Assembly (NCBI RefSeq): GCF_001899075.1
Contig: NZ_MKVA01000009.1
Coordinates: 62,001-126,000 of the forward strand
Direction of reading: 5' to 3'
DNA length: 64,000 bases
Source: Devosia sp. 67-54
Lineage (GTDB): Bacteria > Pseudomonadota > Alphaproteobacteria > Rhizobiales > Devosiaceae
The notes below the pieces were generated by a model, which saw nothing but the letters and a program-made list of their open reading frames with translations, was not told the origin of the DNA and ran no database searches. The translations under genes were made by a program, and so were the position numbers. This document shows positions 44,201 through 50,107 of the stretch, in pieces (position 1 is the first letter of the stretch; every line of letters begins with the position of its first letter).

Positions 44201-46199
44201 CACGCAGCACATCCCGCTCGGCGCCGACTACACCACGCTGACGCCCGACCAGCAGGCCGCGCTCGACGCTGCGGCGGCGCACACCTTGCCCACGTCCGAC
44301 ATCACCATCGTCGTGCTCAGCAAGCGCCCGCTGAACTTCAATGCGACCGGCAGCCTCAACGTCACCGTCGCCGACGCGCCCGACACCACGCTCGACAAGG
44401 GCGACGCCTACCTGGCGTCGCGCCAGGATGGATTGCTCGGCAACATCACCGTGCCCGGCGAGACGCGGATCAAGGTGCTGGGCAACATCGCCAACGCCCT
44501 CAGCAGCCACCTCGCGACCGGCAACCTCGTGCTCGAGGCCGCGCAGGGCAGCATCGGCACCGCCATCACGCCACTGCAACTCGGCCTCAACACCAACGCC
44601 ACGCTTACCGCCCGCGCCCAGGGCGGCGTCAACCTCGACTTCACCGGCGATGCCCGCATCGACACGGTATATTCGCCGCAGGACGTCAACCTCGACACCG
44701 ATAGCTCGCTGCTCAACGCCAACAGCGACCAGTTGATCAACATCCTCGGCACCAACGTGCGGCTGCACGCCCAGGGCACCATCGGGTCGGCCGCCAGGGC
44801 GCTGAATGTCGGCAACAATCAGGGCGGCGGCATCACCGCCAGCGCCGGCGGACTGATCAATCTCTACGGTCCGTCCAACAGCCTGTTCGTGGTAAAGTCG
44901 GCCGCGTCGCAGGCTGCCTCGATCACCCTCACCGCCGGCTTCGAAGGCATTCTCGACGGCAGCGCCGACGCGCCTGGCCGCGTCACCCTCAACGCCGGCG
45001 GACGCTTCATCATCAGCGGCACGAGCACCGTGCATTCTACCGCCGGCGACGTCCTTGTCGACGCCGGCTCGCTCAAGATGATCAACGGCGCGGCAATCAC
45101 CGCTGACATCGGCCGCGTGCTGATCGACACCGATGGCGACGCGCTCGTCACCGGCATCACCAGCGGTTCGACTAACCCTTACGCCGTCGACATCACCGCC
45201 GGTGGCCATGTCATCGCCGCGACCGACCCCGACCGCGCTTACGACATCAAGGCGATGAGCGCCGGCGCCGGCGTTCGCATCACCGCCGCGCTCGGCATCG
45301 GCGACCTGACCGAGGCCGACGACAAATGGGCCGACGGTCCCAGCGATCCTGCCGGCGGCGCCAACGCCATCACCTCGGTCGGCAACGCGCTGCGCATCCT
45401 GAGCTCCAGCGTCACCCTCGATGCGGCCGCCGGCGACATCTATGCCGACCTGCTCGCGCCGGACGTGACGCTCAATCTCAAGGCCGGCAGCGGCAACGTC
45501 TATATCGAGGCAGCGGGCAAGCTGAACATCGGCGACTTGCAGGTGAAGCGGGAACTGACGCTGGGCGTCAACGAGCTCAGCGGTCATATCACTCAAGTGC
45601 CGCCGGGACCCGATCCGCTGCGACTGTCGATCACCGGCTACCATGGTGGCATCGGCACCTCGGCCAACCTCGTGGTCGACGCGCCCTCCGGCCTGATCAT
45701 GCCGATCCTGCGCTTCTACGACAGCCAGATCGAAACCACCGCCAAGAGCGTCGCCATCCTCAGCGCCTATGTGCCCGGATCGCTGCGTCTCACGACGCCA
45801 TTCCAGACGCTGTGGGTCGACGACCGCTCGCCTCGGCCGACACCGGGCAGCAATGCCCAGATGTATCAGCCGGACTACGCCTTCTCGCTCGATCTCGACA
45901 CCTACCACACCACCACCAACGCCTTCGTCGTCTGGTACGACCCCACCGCCCAGATCACCAATCTGCTGAACGGTTTGCCGGTCGACGGCGCCAGCCTCGT
46001 CCGCGATACCGTGCGGCTGATGACCCACAACGATCCGCTGCAGGTGTTGCTGATTGTCACCGTCGGACCCGATGGCGAACCGGTGCAGCACGAATTCTTC
46101 TTTGACGAAAAGGGCCACCGTGTTGTGATAGATGGCGTGGTCTATCCCGTCGGCGTCGTCGGCGATGGCCCGGCGGTGCAGCTCAGCGAGGCGAATTGA
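26217..46199 (+). CDS. giant two-partner-secretion exoprotein (TpsA), LktA-family filamentous adhesin
   Basis: A 6660-residue surface adhesin. After an extended signal (residues 1-54, hydrophobic LLLASSPVVLGLVAAMAGAS, ending AHAQA) comes the TPS secretion domain, with NSFSDFQQAAGTQVDLYVPD, NIVHNGPVVIDGILN and SHGFVVGSNGVVNVGSL. The rest is beta-helix-like Gly/Ala/Thr/Ser/Asp-rich sequence. It includes about four tandem units of 390-410 residues (from residue 732) with acidic Asp-rich linkers. A helical insert lies near residues 4330-4780. There is no C-terminal barrel, so export relies on the TpsB gene two bases downstream. The family is named after a Fusobacterium leukotoxin, but adhesion is the likelier role. 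No frameshift was seen. Confidence 0.92.
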   Translation: MTRRRRIVRSATAPALPRQPRERAPSRATLLLASSPVVLGLVAAMAGASPAHAQAVNLGGGNNIVADGRTQTHVTVQGAKTSITTDTVSRGTGFNSFSDFQQAAGTQVDLYVPDGAGNLLNIVHNGPVVIDGILNGYKGGQIGGNIYFSDSHGFVVGSNGVVNVGSLTVNTPTSQFLENVVLPDGTVNDAAADQLMQGAIPISPDGSISIAGTINAKGNITLQGHDVDVTGGHISIDDAPNHVAIFKSTVNTGGVSEGGRLVSQGGEIRIVATDQARLGGTIKTSAPKTGGQGGKIAVNAGNITIDGMARLTADGEVEGGGGTIDVVAADKLLVEDGALFSARGAGSGMGGFVELSGKLAQIGSIDVSLGSDRGAAGTLLFDPWDLYIGGTLTDSDASGDYSSAPNIVTHGANVLLQADNSITVSSGGKIDTTSATGDAGTIRLESRLITIADNATLDAQATGIHAAGDIFLIASATGTALSPTAVSGITIGSVGGTGPTISGKNVTFAATSEIGSGLALVDVPDAEATIGVNGGTIDATGAFTATATASIESSIGFLPVGVVVTNLNAAVNVSGNAQITADSANLSALATVVSEIQTMSLAPPGTPVDGAVAVSTVDSNATVGIAGDASFNVAHALELDTKNDITLIANATPATAALGISVAVGVIDATTTAEVGGNASVSTDSLVVNATTTTAATVTAAASEGGGGAPQQGDLAKSILDDDRYKPGTTTSEGSVSAVGGFAITDLTSTTLAKIDSTSSVTATGDVSLAAKTSNSAETTADGSAVDSKTGVGVAVAFNLAHVSNDAIVDGPLHAGALDITAGMLAPDGKNSFTATATSGAGASNVGVAGSLATNLVDTESVAGIGGNGAVTLSGAAADASIEAADITETSAKATPSAPASGDKAGIGASAALNIVANRSTAELAKDATLTGARNVTLSAEGEFTAEAEAEAGAEGGISLTPALGLSLINNSTTAQLGTGGTLVATGKVDLSAIQQADTTTKASGKAVGSKAAIGAALALAIVNDQVVATTNRSITTTGTGNVDFLAMGASFSSLEAEASATGGEESKDDGSAPADDQDVDGKVDAQFTDAEGKQTKGGVGDSTQKDKTASDVGDKDGRSASTSEGKVSVAAAVGVNVQTASVSATVPDTRVITAGGTLTLGTAANTDGSVTANGSAVGEDGAAQSKVGIGVGVAVNKIAASNIAQLGAAAHTLGGLRIEATKTDIAAKLANPTSTAMHTDAILASATSGAGASKVGIAGSLALNLIDSESTARIADGSTVTITGSKAVNLSAAGAGMVTATAAPTENGGASGDSVGVGVSAAINIVANRSTAELAKDSDLTGADAVTLHASGDFTTKADAKAGSAGGISVTPALGLNLVSNSTTAQLGEGTTFHAGSLDVSATQLASTITKASGEAAGSKAAVGVALALALVNDDVVATTSRDLDIDNAVSFTAMGASSSEIEATASASGGEAAKDDGSNQAGDKDVDGKVDDQLGTAQSKQTDSKVGDSAQKSKTASDVNDKDGRSASTSEGKVSVAAAVGVNVQTATVSATIPDTVAVTAGGTLTLGTAANTDGSVSADGSAVGKEGAQASQVGIGAAVAVNKVAASNVARLGDNTHSLGGLTIEALKTDVAKQLATPSVVATRDDDFSTTAKSGAGASKVGIAGSLALNLIDTESSARIAGGANVTITGTGAVSLSAEGSGGVTATAAPTDEGGATGDKAGIGVSAAVNVLANRAIAELENDVVLSGVGALTLSASGTFAATADATAGSAGGVSLTPALGLNLVSNSTTAQLGTGGLLTAGSVDISATQEATTTTKAWADAKGGTAAIGVALALALVNDDVVATTSRSITTTGSGAVTFTAMGKSEGTLEAKAGASGAKAADDNGEAQAGDKDVDTKVNDQLDTAQTKQTDSKVGDSTQKGETGTAVGDKSSRSAKTSEGKVAVAAAVSVDVQKSSVTAVVPDAVVITAGGKLTIESGNTTGANTSADGSAVGENGSSSGAQVGIGVGVAINVVSKTNIASLGNGSHSADGVEITARQFGDPLAPDVDDYETTATSGAGGSKVGVAGSLALNLINATTTAHILGDIDAHSGASSISADQRITAKATAAPSGNGANGGKVGIGASVALNLITDSVTAELPNGVTYSHGGGLAVSANSVLNTTTEAEAGAGGGVAVDAVVALATLDQTTTARIGSGAAIDTAGAVTIEATSSGDQEASAKGDTKAASVGVGAAAAIIMGGGTQVGALWNTSVTSAELARDVTAASLDISAEADHGYTADATATAKGGKEDTTTTQSGGKATSADALDKTKGSQQGASGGGKVTVAAAVGVAAAQDVVSARLDAVTVHVTGDLKVDASNNTGMAASGSGLAVNSSSKVGVGIGVGLGIINNTTSATIADNARITQSGSVEVKTTTAENTDPDFADKLTALAIAGASASKVSVAGALAVGISTSSSTAAIGDNVTVSSSGAVNVLADNTSKLSAKALAGSYSGGNVGIGASVATVYADHSLTAAIGAGDTIGGASVSVKALDHKFTGTGFSLDFTHPDTLVDQAKDAAQHGSLLGQGNYYAEAMGGAAAGSGVAVQGSFAVMVFSDDVSASIGKSLATTPVTTATTVNSSGAVAIEAGNDLVARALSGGIALGSSVGVGVSSSAIDSTGTTTALLAQNAEVQSSASFSDAAHATQDILAIGVSAAAADSNAVAGVATVITSANSVQALLALNSSVTSAGSVTLGARNDFDTFSIAGGAAGGGSNGIGAAASVITVDNVTRAALADGTGTGDAVVIDAGGAVAISADATETGTTLTAAGAAAGEVAVGAGAAVYVLDTTTEALVGKYAKIGQSTTIRPASLGLEASDDTDLTTIAGALAGGGTAGAGAGVAVGVVGKTTSARIGDDAAIFAGDVSVVASSSESALTTAVGVGIGGTAGLAGAVSVYSVTDVTTAEIGDAAVWSNGNAAVLAGDDVAIDFISGAAGISGTAAVGAAASVALVTTTTHALIDDNASVTALGNGTAVDYVTGYAPSLGSGSGDYAAPTPTDYAYATTGADGEVLSADDAQRQGLRLLALTRSATPITASGYGVVVNASGDTSVRSLAIGAGVSGTAGISISANVPVIDTDIAASIGANTKINVDNDTSPNANQSVIVAAAGDVYRAGLSGSVGGGTVGIGGGLETAILSPTITASIGNSSTVNAKRDVIVSASGHEDIVGAAAAAGAGVTVGVSGGVTAFALNSHTHAGIGNGATVTAGGNVVVAADDVTRTGMVVGSLAIGATGGGVGGSLGLSLLTKNTNATIADTASVTALGGGSALTPWSGADFSATQAAQGVIVTANSNESVFTLSIAGAGGLFAGIAGAVSVQLLDITTTAAIGDATINGDNTGANSAQDVVVVARDSTSVAAIDGGLAIGAVGLAGAVDVGVLRNTTAASIANGATVNGKDRVEVAGLQQTDVDSTVVSAAGGIVGIAAGVSVYSIGDGIDPNSKGNAELQSGGSNPGDYAQGQLGNSTVNDLLASSDDTRINDIGTRMAAARAGVNVASLNTQASTPAGTSASIGNAAVTAGGAVTVASLDTLGTDATTGAVGVGLGGLGAGVGVVVVDTTNTAQVTGSSTLGAGSLAVTATTTHTLDTHSLAAAFGALGAEASIAILIDNATTTASIDGMTIATSGAVVVLATDQRTANTKADGASFGGVAVGVSAAAVNLGGSVTASLHNASIGTSGSRAGSVTVSASSRNSAKTSALAASGGLGLAAQGSDAEANTTTLVSALADGATIYASGAVSIAGSAAGRASADATGFALAGIVAAGGSFAHANVAEQVATTVGGHSLIDAGSISIAAAVTPDTTTPAVDASATGSSGAMVGLTATESKATNSSSAKTLAENSTLTASGLVAVTATTATSQHASASGFAGGLLAAGANVAQADSTIVTTALFSDMTGVTGGNVDLHATGTDTNVADAVSGSGGLIAGAAADASTNSVSTTRAAANTSSSAAKYLISALGGTVDVAATHTANFGGSVDSTQASLVGASGASIEHAVTATVDAHLGDNTWLLATNLAVAAHNLIHNYFINEPTGSTSFNPDNGGWNVDSGSGGLVNLPAGSVTVELTQNTSAAIGTNADVHLVAPTSGVSSLSLEAYNDTVSHQKVKLDSGGAIALAETYGEITSTANAAVSVGDTGSIIVDIGDVALAAWGDADLGARAAATTYGLAGAPSGRAYATYTGNNTVTLGQNVRLEASDGIDPTDGSLPSSGTVSLSAGTGLDGTPQSLRLATTVDLYNKTAIPISTTPDARSTVHSNPGVTVGADPATYPDSSGAYGVNAAGDIMLRANRGNIDATAVGTGKDIYREELAKAASAVSNLFGGGDVTFDYHGGTVTKDGQAVVTINGLVDTGLQRHKVITFDYAPNCDTLTAACLASTAAYNIKYTTSGPKTVGTEIVQRVAELNKLLSQYSSDPVAAGAYRSEITFLQKKLVALGLGTFDSNGNFVAGTYAGPSPRDAALANVADTQTQISTANTNLVMSTSVADPGSVTLSASLVSAYSDATHGLVASANAAKDSVSSNANFSKYYDAKKGNGDDNPDYDATFHNAYDALVAAISAGQTAANAVQTYISGAPNDTTSNAYHQGQIDSLVAQIQSLETDLANALLSNDGTASTIATSIGNKQTQLAAEITAINNNNSAIATQSAAASSNAALVSQDLTTLYNKLGLSTTGLDAVRSAVSGVTPQGDPANGHQPGIADYNSSLQSALTASSTKITALTGSGSGSVSAQVTGLNTLASTLATQTAAAATAATSNGSPTAYSIDVADTAARLGNISIVADQLNGAATGALKAYGDAAISITNNTANTLTLGNLLIPDYDAGNVRFNGALVTSSGDINALNASGSGANFGPGSVVTGATSSRPQVTIVSNYNPDSTTYYDPHSTDQRYNASHLPPDIILKSGKAIDNLTGAVNITSAAGNIYVQGVINAGSVSILAKNGDFVSSYVNGFDHIGGDPASFNDPTRAQEAGKGITANGAISIAARYLNINSTIQSGIADWTLDLDGTEKLTLSIADAAAIGLNSGDVQAKLDAFKTAVQAATDSTSTPSPLIDLGTDSGGRHIYLNMAPEGVDTADLKDKIAAYVAGVHAGGSLPNPVVAVKLAADSTKTVTVNIKDFLSDQVTGRIEFSMATADAYAAANTSARAVYSVISPTSNIGVSYDARHAQYEVDGTSVHGGSIQLYGQIMNTASSGGQLNVLDGFGTIDIANSSAIPVVLATLKTGDDPTGSGRGTAGVIDIMDITGVNVSNPATPVVSATHTIYTRDYDPLTPNSGQVKKQAQSGFIDSQTGNFVDGAGHVLDTTLVAKVWDGTDRNTSYATTAGQRYVWTTGDYYEASTDFETGGTRLFGSDDLTVNSFTNLTATSGPTQTAHVRLDDGTYMTLAGDMTRTGNDTVYRSGSTAGIIIVPADQSVSSIPNTDSSILPFETSTHSFLTLNDLEPNGSSSSCVWWTACIASDYTYYYKLTQHYTTITTNSLKADNPIGINFIGSDTGAITVNSSSDVVLTNSVSANNGTVSIKTTGTGSIIEGNLAGQIVARSADLEAAGSVGGVTWTADPSAPTAAAIAVTLDGPLTAKAANGDVDITSRSDLKVATITAARTTGTAAVNLTTSKSISGVDANARIEAPRVTLTALNGSVGSTADGQQLLVNTGFLYGDTTRAFGNPAITNPTLGLSVTAGGDIGIKSSIWSGNADGTMLLDQVLSLGGDVRLVSTGQILDNNPNETIDQRTYAQLLSYWNTLGLLNDPNSTNDANDLKQAATIKAYENSRTQAYDQYWQIRRLQADGGTTYDASFQYTLDPSSAQYTALSQQFDAQVRAANPGYTDTQVAAAVTQKLGDFVDGQTELYHDLNAEVGALTTSYDPGYRYHASDTEKTSLTDGAVWTDRELAFSLTPGALKTVTATNPVIKDPNVSGRKVTLEAQTSVGETIGAGTPTPGIRIAADIAPSALTLDQKVALASAERSDLQLDVVYHGVTQHIPLGADYTTLTPDQQAALDAAAAHTLPTSDITIVVLSKRPLNFNATGSLNVTVADAPDTTLDKGDAYLASRQDGLLGNITVPGETRIKVLGNIANALSSHLATGNLVLEAAQGSIGTAITPLQLGLNTNATLTARAQGGVNLDFTGDARIDTVYSPQDVNLDTDSSLLNANSDQLINILGTNVRLHAQGTIGSAARALNVGNNQGGGITASAGGLINLYGPSNSLFVVKSAASQAASITLTAGFEGILDGSADAPGRVTLNAGGRFIISGTSTVHSTAGDVLVDAGSLKMINGAAITADIGRVLIDTDGDALVTGITSGSTNPYAVDITAGGHVIAATDPDRAYDIKAMSAGAGVRITAALGIGDLTEADDKWADGPSDPAGGANAITSVGNALRILSSSVTLDAAAGDIYADLLAPDVTLNLKAGSGNVYIEAAGKLNIGDLQVKRELTLGVNELSGHITQVPPGPDPLRLSITGYHGGIGTSANLVVDAPSGLIMPILRFYDSQIETTAKSVAILSAYVPGSLRLTTPFQTLWVDDRSPRPTPGSNAQMYQPDYAFSLDLDTYHTTTNAFVVWYDPTAQITNLLNGLPVDGASLVRDTVRLMTHNDPLQVLLIVTVGPDGEPVQHEFFFDEKGHRVVIDGVVYPVGVVGDGPAVQLSEAN
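28410..33170 (+). repeat. four tandem ~1.2-kb repeats inside the adhesin gene
   Basis: Units begin near 28410, 29586, 30810 and 32040, each with SEGxVxVAAAV-like sequence, and a fifth partial unit starts near 33170. Shared landmarks are SKVGIAGSLALNLI (codons for the GSLA block at 28761, 29991, 31215 and 32424), TPALGLNLVSNSTTAQLG, and an acidic linker ending in a KTSEGK or STSEGK type sequence. Spacing is 403-410 codons between landmarks. Units two and three are closest; the first and fourth are more diverged. Confidence 0.85.
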
Positions 46200-46201
46200 C
46201 G

Positions 46202-47851
46202 ATGCGGCAGGCGGGTACATGGCTCCCGTCCAGGGCGGCGGCTCCCGCAGCTGCGGCATTGGCCCTGGCGCTGGCACTGGGCGGCCCCGCGGTCGCCCAA
46301 TCCGATCCGGCCAGCAAGGTGCTGCAGCAGACCGAGCGCAACGCCGAAACGCTGCGCGACGCCACGCAGCCGCCTCCCGGCGGCGTGGTGAGCACGCCGT
46401 TGCAGCGGGCGGAGCTGCCGCCCCCTGGTGGTCCGCTGGTGCAGCTCAGATCGGTGACCTTCGAGCCACCCTCGGCCTTCCTGAGCACGGCCGAGCTCGA
46501 CGCCATCATCGCGAAATATGTGGGCCGCAAGGTCGATTTCTCGCAGATCTCGGCCCTGGTCCGCGACGTCAACGATCTCTACGCCAAGAAAGGCGTGGTG
46601 ACCGCAGGAGCCATCCTGCCGCCGCAGAACCTGACGGCCGGCAGGCTGACCGTCCGTCTCGTCGAGGGACGCGAGGGCGCCGTCAGCATCGTCGGCCAGC
46701 ATGTGACCAGGAACGACATGCTGCTCAAGGCCGTGCGGCTGACGCGCAACGGCGACATCGTCGACGTGCCGACAGCGTCACAGGACATCGCCCGCTTCAA
46801 CAGCACGCATCACGCCCAGCTCAGCCTGCTGCTGCAGCCTGGTGCCCAGTTCGGCATGACCGACATCACCCTGGGAGTGCGCGAACCGGCGCCCAATCTG
46901 TTCCAGCTGACCCTCGACAATCAGGGCGTCGCCTCGACCGGCGAGATTCAGCTCGGTGCCATGTTCCAGAAATACGGCATGCTGGGCATCGACGACCAGT
47001 TGATGGTGCTGGCGACCGCGACCCGCGGCAGCCTCGCCGGTACCGTCAATTTCGACATGCCGTTCGGCCACGTCGGCACCCGCATCTCGCTCGGCGCCAC
47101 GGCCTCGGCCATCAAGGTCATTGCCGGGCCCACCAAGCCGCTCGACATCACCGGACGCTCCGACGCCGTGACCGCCACATTGACCCAGGCGCTCTACACC
47201 GGCATGGATTTGACGGCCATCGCCCTCGCCACCCTTTCGTCCGGCACGTCGCAATCCTTTGCGGCGGGAACGCCCATCGTCGATACCAACGTGCTCAAGG
47301 CGTCGCTCGGCGTGGCCGTCAGCTACTCCAACGCCCGCCTGTCGATCGGGGCGCAGCCGCAGATGATCTACGCGTCGGCCGACGATCATCTGTTCGCGAC
47401 CAAGCGCGGCATCTGGCTGTTCGCCGGCAACGCCAATGGCAGGATCGCGCTGTCGGACTCGTTCAGCATCACCAGCCGCGCCGCCTGGCAATATACGCGC
47501 GAGCAATTGCTGCCCGGCAGCCTGCTGTTCCAGATCGGCGGCTACAACAGCGTACGCGGCTACCCGTCCGATGGCGTCGGCGGCGACAGCGGCTTCTTCG
47601 CCCAGACCGAGTTGCACTGGACCGGCTCCGGCCAGACCGAAGGCCTCGATGTCTATGGACTGCTCGATATCGGCCGTGTCGTTTCCACCTTCCCGGCGAG
47701 TACCAACATGGCCTCGCTCGGCGCCGGCTGGACCTACACCCTGCCCGGCCGCGCCAGCCTCGATATCAGCGCCGCAGCACCCATCCTGCCGGCCATCGCC
47801 GGCCAGCCGAGTCTCGCCGTCTATGCGAAGCTGACCGGCACGCTGCAATAG
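46202..47851 (+). CDS. two-partner secretion outer-membrane pore (TpsB, ShlB/FhaC family)
   Basis: A 549-residue outer-membrane translocator. A signal peptide (AAALALALALGGPAVAQ) is followed by a Pro-rich plug region (QPPPGGVVSTPLQRAELPPP). Two POTRA domains follow (DLYAKKGVVTAGAILPPQNL and GRLTVRLVEGREGAVSIVG), then a beta-barrel. The conserved L6 loop motif is visible as GGYNSVRGYPSDGVGGDSGF. It recognises the secretion domain of the adhesin and exports it unfolded. ATG 46202 lies two bases after the adhesin stop. Gene order A then B is less usual than B then A. Confidence 0.92.
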   Translation: MRQAGTWLPSRAAAPAAAALALALALGGPAVAQSDPASKVLQQTERNAETLRDATQPPPGGVVSTPLQRAELPPPGGPLVQLRSVTFEPPSAFLSTAELDAIIAKYVGRKVDFSQISALVRDVNDLYAKKGVVTAGAILPPQNLTAGRLTVRLVEGREGAVSIVGQHVTRNDMLLKAVRLTRNGDIVDVPTASQDIARFNSTHHAQLSLLLQPGAQFGMTDITLGVREPAPNLFQLTLDNQGVASTGEIQLGAMFQKYGMLGIDDQLMVLATATRGSLAGTVNFDMPFGHVGTRISLGATASAIKVIAGPTKPLDITGRSDAVTATLTQALYTGMDLTAIALATLSSGTSQSFAAGTPIVDTNVLKASLGVAVSYSNARLSIGAQPQMIYASADDHLFATKRGIWLFAGNANGRIALSDSFSITSRAAWQYTREQLLPGSLLFQIGGYNSVRGYPSDGVGGDSGFFAQTELHWTGSGQTEGLDVYGLLDIGRVVSTFPASTNMASLGAGWTYTLPGRASLDISAAAPILPAIAGQPSLAVYAKLTGTLQ

Positions 47852-47858
47852 CGCCCGA

Positions 47859-48575
47859 TCAATCGGCCGCCTGCAACCGCTCCGACAATTTCGGCAATGC
47901 ACCGAGGCTGATGAGGTGCGCATAGATCGGACGCAGGAATTTCTGTCGCTGCAGTTCGGCGAGATCGGGCTCCGGCAGAGCGTTGAGCGCCTCCTCGTCG
48001 ACCACCATCAATCCGTGCACGACCACCGACTGCGCGTCCGGCGGCTTGGCCTCGAGCGTCACCGACCGAAACAGCTTCAACCGCTGCAGCGTCATGCAGA
48101 ACTCGTCGGTGCGCTGCGCACCGAGCCGATAGTTCTCGGCCAGGGTCAGCGCCTGCGTCACCACCGGTGCCGGCGCTCCCGTCTCCAGAAACAGCGGCTC
48201 GCCCGTATCGCCGAGGCCCGCAAACGCGCCGTCGACGCACAGGATCGGCTGCCCGCCGGGCACGTCGCCCATGATGAAGGGGTAGCGCCGCAGATAGGCC
48301 GGGACATAGCTGCCGGCCCAAAGCCCCTCCGCCGTCACCAACAGGTTCTGGTTGGGCTTGAAACCGACGACGAACACCGCTGCGGGCTTGTCCGCGCCCG
48401 GCAGGAACGCCACCGGCATGACGCCAGCCGCCGCGCTGAATTCCTCTGCCAGCGCCGGGATCAGATTGGCATCGCCGGCAAAGCGGTAAGGCCTGGCAAT
48501 CGGGGCGAGTCGAAGGCTGCGATGCGCGGCGCTGTCGAGCGGCACGATGCGCTGGTAAAAAAGAGGATTGACCAT
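47859..48575 (-). CDS. SapC-family protein
   Basis: A 238-residue protein of the SapC family, named after proteins encoded near S-layer loci; the biochemical role is not established. Family features are the start NPLFYQRIVPLDSAAHRSLR, PVAFLPGADKPAAVFVVGFK, GLWAGSYVPAYLRRYPF and a C-terminal helix-rich part. No signal peptide or membrane segment is visible, so it is probably cytoplasmic. It is convergent with the TpsB gene, seven bases apart, which may mean a link to surface-protein display, but transcription is separate. Confidence 0.85.
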   Translation of the reverse strand: MVNPLFYQRIVPLDSAAHRSLRLAPIARPYRFAGDANLIPALAEEFSAAAGVMPVAFLPGADKPAAVFVVGFKPNQNLLVTAEGLWAGSYVPAYLRRYPFIMGDVPGGQPILCVDGAFAGLGDTGEPLFLETGAPAPVVTQALTLAENYRLGAQRTDEFCMTLQRLKLFRSVTLEAKPPDAQSVVVHGLMVVDEEALNALPEPDLAELQRQKFLRPIYAHLISLGALPKLSERLQAAD

Positions 48576-48633
48576 CTTTTGACGCTAGCACGCGCCGCTG
48601 CAACGGTCACCACCTTGCCACCGTAACGTCGCT

Positions 48634-49353
48634 TCAAAGGTCGTTGGCCTGCGGCAGGATCACGAGGTCGCGGATGGTCACGTTGCGTGGCCGGGTCAGC
48701 ATGAAGGCGACGGCGGCGGCCACCTCGCTGGCTTCCATCAGGTCGCCCGCGGCGCGCGCGGCGTCGAGCTTTTCCTGCGGCCAGTCGCTGATCAGCCCGG
48801 TGACCACCGGACCTGGCGCCACGGCGCCGACGCGGATGCCGTGCCTTGCCACCTGCCGCCGTACCGTATGCACGAACGCCTGCACCGCATGCTTCGATGC
48901 CGTGTAGATGGGCTCCCACACCACCGGCACCAGCCCCGCGATCGAGCTCGTCATGATGATGTCGCCGGTCCGCCGCTCCACCATGTGCGGCAGCACCGCG
49001 CGCACCGAGCGAAACGCCGCGTTGACGTTGAGGTTCAGCATCCGGTCCCACGCATCGGGATCGCCCTCCGCCACCTCGCCGCCGACATACGAGCCGGCAT
49101 TGGCGTGAAAGATGTCGAGCGGGCCGACGAGATCGACGATGGCCGGGAGCATGCGGTCGACGCTGACGCCGTCGAGCAGGTCGATACGCAGCGGGAACGC
49201 ATTGTCGCCGAGGTCGCTCGCCGCCCGCCGCAGGGCCTCCTCATCCCTGTCGATCAGCACCACGCGCGCGCCCAGCGACAGCAGCTCACGGGCGCAGGCG
49301 AGGCCAATGCCAGACGCGGCTCCCGTGATTGCGGCACTCTTGCCCTGCAGCAT
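48634..49353 (-). CDS. short-chain dehydrogenase, ribitol 2-dehydrogenase-like
   Basis: A 239-residue classical SDR. NAD-binding motif [14 protein letters not shown], structural NAG in [12 protein letters not shown], catalytic Ser in IIMTSSIAG, and Tyr/Lys in YTASKHAVQ. Long stretches such as [20 protein letters not shown] and the ending [15 protein letters not shown] closely resemble Klebsiella ribitol 2-dehydrogenase, which oxidises ribitol to D-ribulose. It is the second gene of a TetR-SDR operon with a two-base gap. The TetR neighbour is unusual for polyol use, so another secondary alcohol is possible. Confidence 0.82.
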   Translation of the reverse strand: MLQGKSAAITGAASGIGLACARELLSLGARVVLIDRDEEALRRAASDLGDNAFPLRIDLLDGVSVDRMLPAIVDLVGPLDIFHANAGSYVGGEVAEGDPDAWDRMLNLNVNAAFRSVRAVLPHMVERRTGDIIMTSSIAGLVPVVWEPIYTASKHAVQAFVHTVRRQVARHGIRVGAVAPGPVVTGLISDWPQEKLDAARAAGDLMEASEVAAAVAFMLTRPRNVTIRDLVILPQANDL

Positions 49354-49355
49354 TG

Positions 49356-50024
49356 TCAGACTCCATTCTCCGATTGCTCGGCGCGGTCCCTGCGAGGCTC
49401 GGCTGCCGGAAGACAGATCCGCTTCAGCAGATCCATCTGCTGCGCAATCAGTACCCGACGCTCGGCCTGCGCGTATTGGCTCCAGGTTTCGAGGAAGTAG
49501 CGGTCACAGGCTTCGACCATCGCCATGACCGACTGGATCAGCAATTCGTCCGGCAGGTCGCTCCGCACCACGCCCAGCGTCATGCCGTGCCGCAGCAGCG
49601 ACGCCACCCAGGCTTCGACCGATCCCATCGCTCCCGCGGCGGGCCCCCTGCCCTTTTCGTGATGCCGGAAGCGGTGGAACAATTGTCCGACCCGCACATA
49701 CCAGGCGTTGCGCTCGGAGAATGCCACGCCCTTCAGGAACAGCGCCTCGATTTCCGGCCAGAAGCTCTCGGCCGTCAGCGTGCGATAGTCGAAGCCGCCG
49801 ATGTCGCGCACGAAATGCTCAAACACGGCCTGGATCAGCTGCCCGAACAGATCCCGCTTGTCTTCGAAATAATAGTAGAGCGAGCTCTTGCCGATGCCGG
49901 CGCGCTCGATGATGCGGTTGAGCGACGCAGCCTCGTAGCCCTGTGCGGCGAATTCCTCGGCCGCGCTCTCAAACAGCTTGTCGCGCCGTTCCGGCGACAT
50001 GCGCTTCAGTCGTTCCCTGCTCAT
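49356..50024 (-). CDS. TetR-family regulator
   Basis: A 222-residue TetR-type regulator: N-terminal helix-turn-helix [20 protein letters not shown] then [15 protein letters not shown], and a C-terminal helical ligand domain with FYVR-type dimer helices that I cannot assign to a ligand. It is divergent from the flavin monooxygenase, with a large perfect inverted repeat filling the gap, and two bases upstream of the SDR gene. It probably represses both directions and is released by a substrate of the oxidoreductases. Confidence 0.88.
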   Translation of the reverse strand: MSRERLKRMSPERRDKLFESAAEEFAAQGYEAASLNRIIERAGIGKSSLYYYFEDKRDLFGQLIQAVFEHFVRDIGGFDYRTLTAESFWPEIEALFLKGVAFSERNAWYVRVGQLFHRFRHHEKGRGPAAGAMGSVEAWVASLLRHGMTLGVVRSDLPDELLIQSVMAMVEACDRYFLETWSQYAQAERRVLIAQQMDLLKRICLPAAEPRRDRAEQSENGV

Positions 50025-50050
50025 GCAAATCTATTTGCCTTTTCCAGTCT

Positions 50051-50095
50051 TGTGGACCAATGATATGTACTACTGGTACATATCATTGGTCCACA
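50051..50095. promoter_or_regulatory. perfect inverted repeat with 20-bp arms, probable TetR operator
   Basis: Left arm TGTGGACCAATGATATGTAC, five-base spacer TACTG, and right arm its exact reverse complement. It fills most of the 83-base gap between the divergent TetR and monooxygenase genes. The arms contain TATCAT/ATGATA, which could act as -10 elements in both directions, so binding would shut off both promoters. Confidence 0.8.
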
Positions 50096-50107
50096 CAAGG
50101 AAGCGCC

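Noticed and set aside
26217-46199. Annotation as a leukotoxin
   Set aside because: The LktA name comes from a Fusobacterium relative. No RTX repeats, pore-forming domain or toxin module is visible; the TPS domain and beta-helix pattern fit an adhesin.
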